From NCBI RefSeq assembly GCF_016862435.1, contig NZ_BOMY01000061.1:62001-126000 (forward strand): a stretch of DNA of 64,000 nucleotides, written 5' to 3'. The translations under genes and the position numbers were made by a program. Below are positions 33,515 to 41,256 of this stretch, piece by piece (position 1 is the stretch's first letter; every line of letters begins with the position of its first letter). This DNA comes from Paractinoplanes tereljensis. GTDB taxonomy: Bacteria > Actinomycetota > Actinomycetes > Mycobacteriales > Micromonosporaceae. Under the pieces are notes generated by a model that saw nothing but the letters and a program-made list of their open reading frames with translations, was not told the origin of the DNA and did no database searches.

Positions 33515-34389
33515 CTGGGTTCTCCCGTCAGCAGGTGTCGCGGGTTGGCGGTGAACAGGGCGTGCGTGAAGGCCGCGCCGAAGCCCGGGTCGGTGGCTTC
33601 CGCGTACGGCCGGTCGGAGCCGTTGACCAGCGGGTCGACCCCGACGACCCGGACCATGGCGTCGATCGCCCGGGTGCCGTAGGACGAGGTCTCGTAGAAG
33701 ACCTCCGGGTCGAGCGGGCCGAGTGCGCCACCGCGGGCGGCCAGCCGTTCGTGATGCAGCGGGGCCAGACCGGCCAGCGCGACGAAGGCGATCCGCTGCC
33801 GGCGGCCGGCGACATGCCAGGCCATCCAGGCCTGCTGGAGCTGAGAGACATACGGCACCAGGGCGGGCCACCAGGCCGGAAGGCCGGGATCGGCCAGGAC
33901 CGGGGCCGGGCCCGGATGCACGAGTACGGGCTTGCCGGCGCGCTGGACCTCGTCCAGCAGTGGCCGCATCCGGGCGATCGCCGCCGGATCGGCCAGCGCC
34001 GTCGCGGGTAGTTGCAGTCCGACGATGCGTTCCTCGCGCAGCACCTTGGCCAGACCGTCCGGGTCGAGGTCGGTCACGCTCGCCGCGGCCCAGACCCGGA
34101 ACGGATCACCCAGCTCCAGGGCGCTCTCGTGCCAGACGTCGATGAGCTCGCCGCCCTCGCAGGCGGGCAGGTGCTCGATGCCGAGCGGGCTGGACAGCGA
34201 GACGAGGGCCAGAGCGGCCTCCTCGCCCTGGCGGCGTTTCGCCACGTCGTGGGCGGCCGGGTGCACCTCGTAGGGCGGCTCGCCGGGCAGGTGCAGGGTC
34301 CATTCGCGCAGGTAGGGGTAGGTCTTCCGGCGGCGCAGGGCGTCGAGGAAGCGTGGCGGCCAGAGGTGCTGGTGGCAGTCGATCCGCAT
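33511..34389 (-). CDS. Amidohydrolase-2 family protein
   Basis: A 292-residue TIM-barrel metal hydrolase. The N-terminal DCHQHLW supplies the metal-binding H6 and H8, LVHPG near residue 155 and GSDRPY near residue 257 supply further ligands. Members are decarboxylases, lactonases or hydrolases of cyclic amides. It is co-transcribed with the thiol dioxygenase and divergent from a LacI regulator with twin operators, so this pair is probably repressed by that protein. Confidence 0.82.
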   Translation of the reverse strand: MRIDCHQHLWPPRFLDALRRRKTYPYLREWTLHLPGEPPYEVHPAAHDVAKRRQGEEAALALVSLSSPLGIEHLPACEGGELIDVWHESALELGDPFRVWAAASVTDLDPDGLAKVLREERIVGLQLPATALADPAAIARMRPLLDEVQRAGKPVLVHPGPAPVLADPGLPAWWPALVPYVSQLQQAWMAWHVAGRRQRIAFVALAGLAPLHHERLAARGGALGPLDPEVFYETSSYGTRAIDAMVRVVGVDPLVNGSDRPYAEATDPGFGAAFTHALFTANPRHLLTGEPR

Positions 34390-34411
34390 GGCCTAGTCCC
34401 TCGATAACCCC

Positions 34412-34449
34412 GGAAGCGCTTCACAAGATGCATTGAGTGAAGCGCTTCC
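34412..34449. promoter_or_regulatory. Twin LacI-type operators
   Basis: GGAAGCGCTTCAC (34412-34424) and GTGAAGCGCTTCC (34437-34449) are exact reverse complements, and each contains a near-palindromic LacI half-site pair centred on AGCGCT. They fill the gap between the amidohydrolase and lacI-family gene starts, consistent with repression of both and autoregulation. Confidence 0.75.
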
Positions 34450-34500
34450 GTGTTACAGGGACAAGCCCATCTCATGCACTGGGCTGTTACTGTCGGCCGA

Positions 34501-35484
34501 GTGTCAGGCCGTCGCACGCTGCAGGACCTGGCGGACGCCGCCGGGCTCTCGCTGGCGGCCACCTCCTACGCACTTCGTGGAGTGCGCGGCTCACCGGCCA
34601 CCATCGCCCGGGTGCGCGAGATCGCCGCGGAACTCGGCTACACGGTCGATCCGATCGCGCGGGCGCTCGCGAGTGGCCGTACCGGATCGGTCGGGGTCTC
34701 TGGATCTTTGCGAGATCTCTGGCAACAGGACTTCTCGGTGCTGCTGACCCGGGCGCTGCGCCGCCAGGGCCGCTACGCGACGATCGCCGACGCGGACGCC
34801 GACCCCGCGCTGGAACGCCTGATCGTCGAGCAGTTCGCGGCCCAGCGCGTCGACGGCGCCCTGGTCTCCCCGGTCGACCCGACCGCCGGCTACTGGCGGC
34901 TGCTCGGCCCCGAGGTGGCGGTGGTCGCCATCGGCGACGCCCTGACCGCCCGGCCCGGCTCCGGCAGCGTCCTGTTCGACAACCGGTACGGCGTCGAGAC
35001 CGCCCTCGCCCACCTGGCCGGCCTCGGCCACCACCGGGTCGGCCTGCTCGCGCCGGCGCTGCCCTCCACCCCCGGCCGCCCGGCCCAGGTGCTGGCCGCT
35101 TCGGTTGCCGCGGCCCTGGGCATCGAGCTGGTCGAGATCTCCGCCCCGGCCGCCACCGCCGACGCGGTCGAGGCGGCCACCGCTCTACTCACCGCCGCCG
35201 ATCGCCCGACGGCGGTGTTCTGCCTGAGCGACTCGCTGGCCTTCGCCGTCTACCGGGCGGCCCGCGACGTCGGGCTGCGTCTTCCCGACGACCTGTCGGT
35301 GGTCGGCTACGACGACCATCAGCTGGCCGGCCTGGTCGATCCCGGCCTGACCACGATGGCCTGGGACGAGGACGCGATCGTCGAGGCGGCCATCAGTCAG
35401 CTCGAGGGAGCGGTCGACGGCATCCCGATGTTCCGCCCGGAGCTCGTCGTCCGGGGCTCCACCGGCGTACCCCCTTCTTTCTGA
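34501..35484 (+). CDS. LacI family transcriptional regulator
   Basis: A protein of 327 residues. RTLQDLADAAGLSLAATSYA is the helix-turn-helix and hinge entry, followed by a periplasmic-binding-type sensor domain (residues about 55-327) ending in a typical GYDDHQLAGLVDPGLTTM block. The GTG at 34501 gives the standard N-terminus; ATG 34474 or GTG 34450 would add 9 or 17 non-conserved residues and the latter starts right at the operator. It is divergent from the amidohydrolase-dioxygenase pair. Confidence 0.88.
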   Translation: MSGRRTLQDLADAAGLSLAATSYALRGVRGSPATIARVREIAAELGYTVDPIARALASGRTGSVGVSGSLRDLWQQDFSVLLTRALRRQGRYATIADADADPALERLIVEQFAAQRVDGALVSPVDPTAGYWRLLGPEVAVVAIGDALTARPGSGSVLFDNRYGVETALAHLAGLGHHRVGLLAPALPSTPGRPAQVLAASVAAALGIELVEISAPAATADAVEAATALLTAADRPTAVFCLSDSLAFAVYRAARDVGLRLPDDLSVVGYDDHQLAGLVDPGLTTMAWDEDAIVEAAISQLEGAVDGIPMFRPELVVRGSTGVPPSF

Positions 35485-35537
35485 TTTTTTGTTGTCCGGC
35501 CGGCGGCGCCGCGTCTACCAGGTAGGTCGTCTGGTTC

Positions 35538-35553
35538 ATTGACATCTGTCAAT
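35538..35553. promoter_or_regulatory. Inverted repeat ATTGACA-TC-TGTCAAT
   Basis: Perfect 7-bp arms with a 2-base spacer, 62 bp before the esterase start. The TTGACA half could also be a -35 element. Binding factor unknown. Confidence 0.4.
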
Positions 35554-35581
35554 TTGTGAACGACGATTCCATAACCTGCCG

Positions 35582-35595
35582 TGGGAGCGCTCCCG
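35582..35595. promoter_or_regulatory. CebR-type operator
   Basis: TGGGAGCGCTCCCG matches 13 of 14 positions of the TGGGAGCGCTCCCA box bound by CebR, the LacI-family cellobiose-sensing repressor of cellulase genes in Streptomyces. It lies 20 bp before the start codon of a CBM2-linked esterase, which suggests cellobiose-controlled expression. Confidence 0.72.
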
Positions 35596-35614
35596 GCCGG
35601 ATGGGAGGGGTGTC

Positions 35615-37024
35615 ATGCGACGTCGTGTGCTCGGGGCTGTGGTGGTCGCCTCGACGATGCTGCTGGGCGGGATACTCGCCCTGCCGGTGCAGGCCGCGGC
35701 CGGCGACGGTACGCCGAGCGACTCGAACATCAGCTTCGTCGGGCGCTGGAACACCACGAACGCCTCGGCCTACGTGCCCTACTGGGCCGGCGCCTACCTG
35801 CGGGTCGGCTTCACCGGGCGGACCGTGAAGCTCAAGCAGCGCAACGCCATCGACCTGTGGGCCAGCATCGACGGCGGCGCCTTCACCGGTTACAGCGGCT
35901 CCGGCACGATCAACCTGACGCCGACCGCGCTGACCGCCGGGAACCACACGCTGATCGTGAGCTACCGGCAGGTGGCCGGCTCGTACACCGGCGACGCGGT
36001 CTTCCAGGGACTGACTCTCGACTCCGGCGCCACCACGTTCAAGGCGGCGGCCCGGCCCAAGCTCCTCGAGTTCATCGGTGACTCGATCACGGCCGGCACC
36101 ACGAGCAGCCAGCTGGCGGTGACCGACTACGGCTTCAAGACCGGTGAGGTGCTCGGCTACAACCACACGCAGATCGCGATCGGCGGCATGTGCCTGTCCG
36201 AGACGACCGACGCGTGCTGGGCGCACGAGACGCGCTACTGGATGTCCAGCGGCGGGCAGGCCGGCACCGACCTGTGGGACTTCAGCCGCTACACCGCCGA
36301 CGGCGTGGTGATCAACCTGGGCACCAACGACAAGAGCCACGGCGTGAGCAGCGCGGACTTCCAGGCGAAGTACATCACCTTCCTCACCAAGATCCGAGCT
36401 AAGTTCCCGAACGCCAAGCTCTTCGCCATGCGTACCTTCATCGGTCGTTATGCGGCGGAGACGCAGGCGGCGGTGCTGGCGCGCAACAACGCCGGCGATG
36501 CCGGCGTGTTCTATGTGGACACGACGGGCTGGCTGCCGTCGGACGGCCTGAGCGACTCGGTGCACCCGAACGACAAGGGCCACCAGGCCATTACCGACAA
36601 GTTGGCCCCGGTAATCAGCGCGAAGCTGGCCACGGTCACCGCGCCGACCACTCCCTCAACGACCGGCCCGACCACCGCGCCAACCACCGCGCCCACGACT
36701 CCGCCGGCCTCTGGGGCCTGCGCCGTCATTTACAAGAAAACCGGTGATTGGGGCACCGGCGCGCAATTTGACGTCACGGTCACCTCTCCCGCGGCCGTCA
36801 ACGGCTGGACCCTGACCTGGACCCTCCCCGCCGGTCAGACGATCACCCAGGCCTGGAATGCCACCACCAGCCAGACCGGCACCGCGGCCCGGGCCGTGAA
36901 CGCTGCCTGGAACGGCTCGATCCCGGCCGGCGGCACCGCGAGCTTCGGCCTCATCGCCGACAGCAACCTCGGCGGAGCGACCGGGTTCGCCCTCAACAAC
37001 GCCCCCTGCACTGCCACGTCCTAG
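35615..37024 (+). CDS. Secreted SGNH carbohydrate esterase (CE2-like) with C-terminal CBM2
   Basis: A 469-residue exoenzyme. Residues 1-29 are a signal peptide; residues about 38-135 form a beta-sandwich (ISFVGRWN, LRVGFTGRTVKLKQ) typical of CE2 deacetylases. The SGNH domain has EFIGDSITAG with the nucleophile and DSVHPNDKGH with Asp and His. A Thr/Pro linker near residue 345 leads to a CBM2 (two terminal cysteines, Trp-containing WTLTWTLPAGQTITQAWN). It likely deacetylates xylan or other plant polysaccharides at the cellulose surface. GGGAGGGG precedes the ATG. Confidence 0.9.
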   Translation: MRRRVLGAVVVASTMLLGGILALPVQAAAGDGTPSDSNISFVGRWNTTNASAYVPYWAGAYLRVGFTGRTVKLKQRNAIDLWASIDGGAFTGYSGSGTINLTPTALTAGNHTLIVSYRQVAGSYTGDAVFQGLTLDSGATTFKAAARPKLLEFIGDSITAGTTSSQLAVTDYGFKTGEVLGYNHTQIAIGGMCLSETTDACWAHETRYWMSSGGQAGTDLWDFSRYTADGVVINLGTNDKSHGVSSADFQAKYITFLTKIRAKFPNAKLFAMRTFIGRYAAETQAAVLARNNAGDAGVFYVDTTGWLPSDGLSDSVHPNDKGHQAITDKLAPVISAKLATVTAPTTPSTTGPTTAPTTAPTTPPASGACAVIYKKTGDWGTGAQFDVTVTSPAAVNGWTLTWTLPAGQTITQAWNATTSQTGTAARAVNAAWNGSIPAGGTASFGLIADSNLGGATGFALNNAPCTATS

Positions 37025-37035
37025 GAGCAACCCCG

Positions 37036-38250
37036 ATGAAGGTTTCCCGGTCGGCCCTGGCGATCGCGGCGGTTGTCGTCGCCGCCGGCGGCTTCGGCAT
37101 CGCCACCGCGAACGCGGCCACCCCCGCGTGCAGCGTCAACTACAAGGTCACCAGCCAGTGGACCGGCGGCTTCGGCGCCGACGTCACCGTCACCAACCTC
37201 GGTGACCCGGTGACCGCCTGGACGCTGACCTGGACGCTGGCCTCCGGCCAGGGCATCACCCAGGCCTGGAACGCGGGCGTCAGCGTGGCCGGCTCGGCCG
37301 TCACCGCCACCAATGCCAGCTACAACGGCGCGGTGGGCACCGGCGCATCTGCCAGCTTCGGCTTCAACGGCACCTGGACCACCAGCAACCCCGTGCCGTC
37401 GTCATTCACGTTCAACGGCACGACCTGCACCGGCGCCGCCGCGACCACCAGCCCGCAGTCCCCGTCACCGACCCCGTGCACCGGCCCGAGCACCCCTCCG
37501 GCCACCCCGACCCCGACCCCGACCGCCACCGCCGCGGCCCCGGTGAAGGTGTGGATGGCCGGCGACTCCACGATGATGAACGCGAGCACCTGCCCGATCG
37601 GCTGGGGCAGCCAGTTCGCCCCGTACTTCAACAGCAACGTCACGGTCCAGAACAGCGCGGTAGGCGGCCGGAGCATCCAGACCTGGCTGTACGAGGGCAA
37701 CGTGACCACCACCAAGAACGCGGCCGGCGAGTGCACCCTGAGCTCGACCGCCTACAGCTCCCGCTGGACCGCGATGCTGGACGCGAGCACCGGCTTCAAA
37801 ACCGGCGACTACCTGGTCATCCAGTTCGGCATCAACGACGGCGACACGGCCTGCCCACGGCACGTAGGCACGGCCCGCTTCAAGGAGCTGCTGGGCGTGA
37901 TGGCATCGGCGGCCAAGGCCCGAGGCGTAAAACCGATCTTCGTAACCCCGGTAGCCGCAATCACCTGCAGCGGAAGCACGGCCGTAGGAAACCGAGGCTT
38001 CGTAACGGAGACAAAGGACGCCGCCACGGCAAACGGCGTCCCGGTGATCGACCTGCACACCCGAAGCGTGGCGCTCTACAACACCCTGAAGCTGTGCCCG
38101 AACAACAGCGACTACACCACCGGAGCGGTAGGCGCCTTCTTCTGCAACGACCACACCCACTTCGAGGCGTACGGCGCCCAGCAGATAGCCGCCCTGATAG
38201 CCACCGCCCTGCGAGAGCAGAACATCCCCCTCGCCGCCTACCTAAAGTAA
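37036..38250 (+). CDS. Secreted CBM2 - SGNH esterase (CE12-like)
   Basis: A 404-residue exoenzyme with the domain order reversed relative to its neighbour: signal peptide (1-27), CBM2 (about 30-133, with two cysteines and three exposed-type Trp), a Pro/Thr linker, then an SGNH domain (about 170-404) with WMAGDSTMMN and the acid/base pair in NDHTHFEAYG. This resembles rhamnogalacturonan or xylan acetylesterases. It follows the CE2-like gene after 11 bp and is likely in the same CebR-controlled operon. The last third uses many GTA/ATA/CGA codons. Confidence 0.9.
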   Translation: MKVSRSALAIAAVVVAAGGFGIATANAATPACSVNYKVTSQWTGGFGADVTVTNLGDPVTAWTLTWTLASGQGITQAWNAGVSVAGSAVTATNASYNGAVGTGASASFGFNGTWTTSNPVPSSFTFNGTTCTGAAATTSPQSPSPTPCTGPSTPPATPTPTPTATAAAPVKVWMAGDSTMMNASTCPIGWGSQFAPYFNSNVTVQNSAVGGRSIQTWLYEGNVTTTKNAAGECTLSSTAYSSRWTAMLDASTGFKTGDYLVIQFGINDGDTACPRHVGTARFKELLGVMASAAKARGVKPIFVTPVAAITCSGSTAVGNRGFVTETKDAATANGVPVIDLHTRSVALYNTLKLCPNNSDYTTGAVGAFFCNDHTHFEAYGAQQIAALIATALREQNIPLAAYLK

Positions 38251-38320
38251 GGGAGTGCAGGACGATCCCGCCGGCCGGCTACGACGCCTCACCTTCCGCC
38301 GCCCGGTGTCGCGGGGTCCG

Positions 38321-38346
38321 TCAGCCGCGTTCAGCGGAACGGCTGA
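38321..38346. terminator. Weak hairpin between convergent genes
   Basis: TCAGCCG (38321-38327) pairs with CGGCTGA (38340-38346). There is no T run. It sits between the esterase and methyltransferase stop codons. Confidence 0.35.
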
Positions 38347-38374
38347 GTAGTCGCCAGGCCAGTAGCCCGAGCTC

Positions 38375-39184
38375 CTATCGAGCAGTTCGGAACGTTTTGT
38401 GGGCGATGGCGAGCCGGGTCCGGTACTGCCTGGTGATTGCTCCGTTGTAGACGTCGTCGATCAGGTGGGAGATGCATGCGAACAGGCCGCTTCGTGCCTG
38501 CGGTGCCATGGCTCGATTGCCGGAGTGGGTCATGAGCAGGTTCAGGTACTCGGGCGAGGTATAGGTCTGTTGCCATTCGTAGCGCCGGAATTCGACTGGC
38601 CCGAATCGTGCCGATCGGTCGAACTCGGCCGTCTCCTCGGGGGTTTCGTCGTCGGTCGTCAGACGCACGCCGGGCGGTGTTGTGGGGTCGAAACGTTCGT
38701 AGCATCGTTGTGCGTCGGCGAAGAAGGCGGTCGTCCCGCCGGCGATGTGGTGAGTCGAGACGATGCCGAGGGATCCGCCGGGCCGCAACAGGTCAGCGGC
38801 TTTGACCATGCGCACGTCGGGGTCGAGCCAGTGGAACGCGGTCGCGGAGAGGACCGCGTCGAAGGTTCCGTTCGAGGGCTCCCAGTCCTCGAAGGCCGCC
38901 GTGACGACGGCGACATTCGGGAACTGCGCGAGGTTGCGCCGGGCGATGGCGGCCATGTCGGGGCTGAGGTCCATCGCGACGACATCGCATCCCAGTTGGG
39001 CCAGGGGCCGGGTCGCTTGGCCGGTTCCGCATCCGATCTCCAGCACCCGGGAGCCGGGACCGAGATCTGCCAGGGTGGCGAGGTCGGTGAACAGCTGGGG
39101 TGGGTAGGTCGGACGGCATCGGTCGTAGAGCTCGGCGTCCTGGCCGAACGCGGTGCGCAGGGTTTCTCGGTTGGTGTCGGTCAT
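38375..39184 (-). CDS. Class I SAM-dependent methyltransferase
   Basis: A 269-residue protein. RVLEIGCGTGQATRPLAQLG is motif I, VVAMDLSPDM motif II, and FDAVLSATAFHWLDP motif IV, the pattern of UbiE/COQ5-like small-molecule methyltransferases. The ATG at 39184 is used; the reading to 39301 adds a basic N-terminus without family likeness. The substrate is unknown and no partner gene is adjacent. Confidence 0.88.
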   Translation of the reverse strand: MTDTNRETLRTAFGQDAELYDRCRPTYPPQLFTDLATLADLGPGSRVLEIGCGTGQATRPLAQLGCDVVAMDLSPDMAAIARRNLAQFPNVAVVTAAFEDWEPSNGTFDAVLSATAFHWLDPDVRMVKAADLLRPGGSLGIVSTHHIAGGTTAFFADAQRCYERFDPTTPPGVRLTTDDETPEETAEFDRSARFGPVEFRRYEWQQTYTSPEYLNLLMTHSGNRAMAPQARSGLFACISHLIDDVYNGAITRQYRTRLAIAHKTFRTAR

Positions 39185-39602
39185 GGTCGCGGGTGATCCC
39201 TTCAAGTCGCGCGGGCCGGGCCGGAGCGAACGCAACCCCCTTGCCTTGGCCGGGCAGACTCTTTTGGGTGGCCCTTGAGGATCAACGCGTTTCGGAGGCA
39301 TTCCGAGACGGTTTGGTAGGCCTCGTCGTCTGTGTCGGCGCCGCCATCATCTACCCCATCGCGGGGGCGGTGGTCACTACCGTTAGCCGGGCTCGACGCG
39401 GCCGAGTGCGAGCGAACCCGGGCCGCCTGCACCGACGCTGACCAATTCGTGCTGTTCGTCTACGCGCACCGCAGCGCGTTCGCCGCCGTCCGGCGGGATG
39501 ACCCGGCGGACGTGTGTGCCGCCCTCACCGCGATGTCGCTGACTGTTCGCCGCGATCCGGCCGGGCTGAATGCCCGAGGGGAGTCGGGCATTCAGCGACG
39601 GA
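39185..39602. other. Gap with decayed coding sequence and a strong hairpin
   Basis: 418 bp with no convincing full gene. A plus-strand frame over about 39395-39550 (AECERTRAACTDADQFVLF, then YAHRSAFAAVRRDDPAD) looks like a piece of a conserved small protein without a proper start, and its tail runs into a hairpin. Another short frame (39269-39441) has one hydrophobic segment but no ribosome site. Confidence 0.45.
39566..39595 (-). terminator. 12-bp perfect hairpin after the lipoprotein gene
   Basis: CTGAATGCCCGA (39566-39577) and TCGGGCATTCAG (39584-39595) pair perfectly around a 6-base loop, just beyond the lipoprotein stop codon at 39603. Confidence 0.6.
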
Positions 39603-40085
39603 TCAGAAGACGGTGGTGACCCCGGCCGCCTTGCAGGCCGCGTTGAGGTCCTTGCCGGCCTTCTCCGACTCCGGGGTGTCGGCCGCCTCCACCGGGTTCG
39701 GCTCGCCGGCCGCCTGCAGGGCCGCGTCGGCGTTGGCCTTGAGGGCCGTGGCCACCGCGCCGTCGCCGCTGTCGGCCAGCTTGGTCAGGGTGGACGCGAA
39801 GTCGGTCAGCATGGCCTTGGCGTCGGTGACCGGGATGTCGCCGGCCGCGGCCAGGGTGAGGGCCGCCTTCTTGAAGGAGTCGGCTGCCTTGTTGGCCTGC
39901 TCGCAGAGTTCCTTGTCGGAGACCCCGGCGGCCGCGGCCGTGGTGGCCTCGGCCGCGGGAGCGGCGGCGGAGGCCACCGTGGTGGTGCTGGTCCCGGCTG
40001 CGGTGTCGGCGTCGTCGCCGCACGCGGAAATGCCCAAGATGGATACGCCGATCAGAACGGCGGAAGAAATTCGGGTTGCAATCAC
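39603..40085 (-). CDS. Small Ala/Thr-rich lipoprotein
   Basis: A 160-residue lipoprotein. The signal peptide ends in the lipobox LGISAC, followed by a disordered Thr/Ala stretch and a helical domain (about 55-160) with two cysteines (LCEQANKAAD and LNAACKAAG). No family is recognised with confidence. It stands alone between convergent or parallel neighbours. Confidence 0.75.
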   Translation of the reverse strand: MIATRISSAVLIGVSILGISACGDDADTAAGTSTTTVASAAAPAAEATTAAAAGVSDKELCEQANKAADSFKKAALTLAAAGDIPVTDAKAMLTDFASTLTKLADSGDGAVATALKANADAALQAAGEPNPVEAADTPESEKAGKDLNAACKAAGVTTVF

Positions 40086-40124
40086 GCGTCGAGACCCTAG
40101 GGGACTGCCTAGATAAAGATCAAT

Positions 40125-40322
40125 TCAGCTTTCCGGTGGATACCACCGTCGCCCGTTCAGTGCAGATATCGGCTGATCGTTGCCCCACGGATCCGAGCCG
40201 GGCCACGTGCTGGGGGAGTCGGCGACCTCGGCCCGGAGGACCGTGTCGTCGGGAAGCTGCTGCAATGCCGCCCGCAGCCGCCCGACGGTCCACTGATCAA
40301 CCCGATGGTGGTGCTCGGTCAC
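40125..40322 (-). CDS. Small DUF6225-like protein
   Basis: A 65-residue protein: QWTVGRLRAALQQLPDDTVL and a C-terminal Trp/Pro-rich tail match short actinobacterial DUF6225 proteins of unknown role. The GTG at 40322 overlaps the stop of the upstream membrane protein (GTGA), so it is translationally coupled to it. Confidence 0.6.
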   Translation of the reverse strand: MTEHHHRVDQWTVGRLRAALQQLPDDTVLRAEVADSPSTWPGSDPWGNDQPISALNGRRWYPPES

Positions 40323-40864
40323 GAGGCGGCCAGCGCCGGGCGGCGGCGCAGGCGCAGCCGCCAGAGGCGACCGGCGCCGACGATCAAAAGAAGCCAGAGG
40401 GCGTACGTCAATGGAGTCCAGGCCCCACCGTGGTGGCTGGCCGCGCCGTCGCTGAAGGTGTAGGTGATGGCCGACTGCAAGCCGCTCACGCCGGACCACA
40501 CGTACACCCCGGTGGCCTGTGGATCGGCGGCGGTCACGCCGCTCTCGAAAGCGTTGGCGGCCTCGCTGAGGAAGAAGTTGAGCAGCAACGGCAGCAGCGC
40601 CGCCGCATAGATGGCGCCGATCCACGAGGGGCGTGGCCCGTCGCCGAACTCGGCGACCAGGTATTGCTCGGCCAGCTGACGACTGCCGCCGACCCGGCGC
40701 AGGGCCTCGGTGGTGCCGACGTCGTGCGCGGCCTCCAGCAGGTTGGCCCGAACCTCGCGGCGGTTGGCCAGGCGCTGGGCCCGGGGCAGGTCGTAGAGTT
40801 GCTGGTCGAGACTCCAGACGAGCCGTTCGATGCGCAGCCGGTCGAATATCGTGACGTCGGGCAT
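40319..40864 (-). CDS. Permease-prefix-like membrane protein partnered with PadR
   Basis: A 181-residue protein. Residues about 8-75 (RIERLVWSLDQQLYDLPRAQ and REVRANLLEAAHDVGT) resemble the small HAAS/permease-prefix domain often found beside PadR regulators; three hydrophobic segments follow (about 84-100, 108-125, 148-170). It is the second gene of a PadR cassette and lies 1 bp after the regulator's stop codon. Confidence 0.7.
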   Translation of the reverse strand: MPDVTIFDRLRIERLVWSLDQQLYDLPRAQRLANRREVRANLLEAAHDVGTTEALRRVGGSRQLAEQYLVAEFGDGPRPSWIGAIYAAALLPLLLNFFLSEAANAFESGVTAADPQATGVYVWSGVSGLQSAITYTFSDGAASHHGGAWTPLTYALWLLLIVGAGRLWRLRLRRRPALAAS

Positions 40865-40865
40865 G

Positions 40866-41219
40866 TCAGCTTCCTTCCGCAGAGGCCGGCAACGGCCGGG
40901 ACAGCACGGTGTCGACCGCGCTGATGTGCCGCGCCCAGGAATCGGTGCCGCTCGCGAGGGCCTCGCGCCCGGCCGGGGTCAAGCGGTAGTACTTCCGGGC
41001 CGGCCCGGAAGTCGACGGCACCAGCCGGGTCGCCAGCCGGCCCTCGCGCTGCAGTCGGGTCAGGGCCGGATAGACGCTGCCCTCGAGCACATCGGCGAAA
41101 CCGGCCGCTTGCAGCCGCTGCACCACCTCGTAGCCGTAGGACTCGTGCTCGGCCAGCAGGTGCAGCAACAGCAGGGACAGCACCCCCTTGAGCAGCTGGG
41201 GGTCGTGGGTGTCGGTCAC
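40866..41219 (-). CDS. PadR family transcriptional regulator
   Basis: A 117-residue winged-helix regulator (LLLHLLAEHESYGYEVVQRL, then VLEGSVYPALTRLQREGRL, then YYRLTPAGREAL). The GTG at 41219 directly follows TATATAAGG, so the transcript may be leaderless; the longer TTG start at 41231 would overlap the -10 box. It is the first gene of a three-gene cassette (padR, permease-prefix, DUF6225). Confidence 0.88.
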   Translation of the reverse strand: MTDTHDPQLLKGVLSLLLLHLLAEHESYGYEVVQRLQAAGFADVLEGSVYPALTRLQREGRLATRLVPSTSGPARKYYRLTPAGREALASGTDSWARHISAVDTVLSRPLPASAEGS

Positions 41220-41224
41220 CCTTA

Positions 41225-41256
41225 TATACAAAGTCAGGTACTTGAGAATGTCAAGT
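41225..41256 (-). promoter_or_regulatory. padR promoter with inverted-repeat operator
   Basis: On the minus strand TTGACA (41254-41249) is followed after 18 bases by TGTATA, then by the GTG start within a few bases. ACTTGA-CATTC-TCAAGT (41256-41240) is a perfect 6-bp inverted repeat overlapping the -35 box, a likely PadR operator. The promoter overlaps the end of the upstream lyase gene. Confidence 0.55.

Noticed and set aside
39332..39619. 95-codon plus-strand ORF
   Set aside because: No ribosome site, Ser/Pro-rich start, and its end overlaps the 12-bp terminator hairpin; at most a gene remnant.
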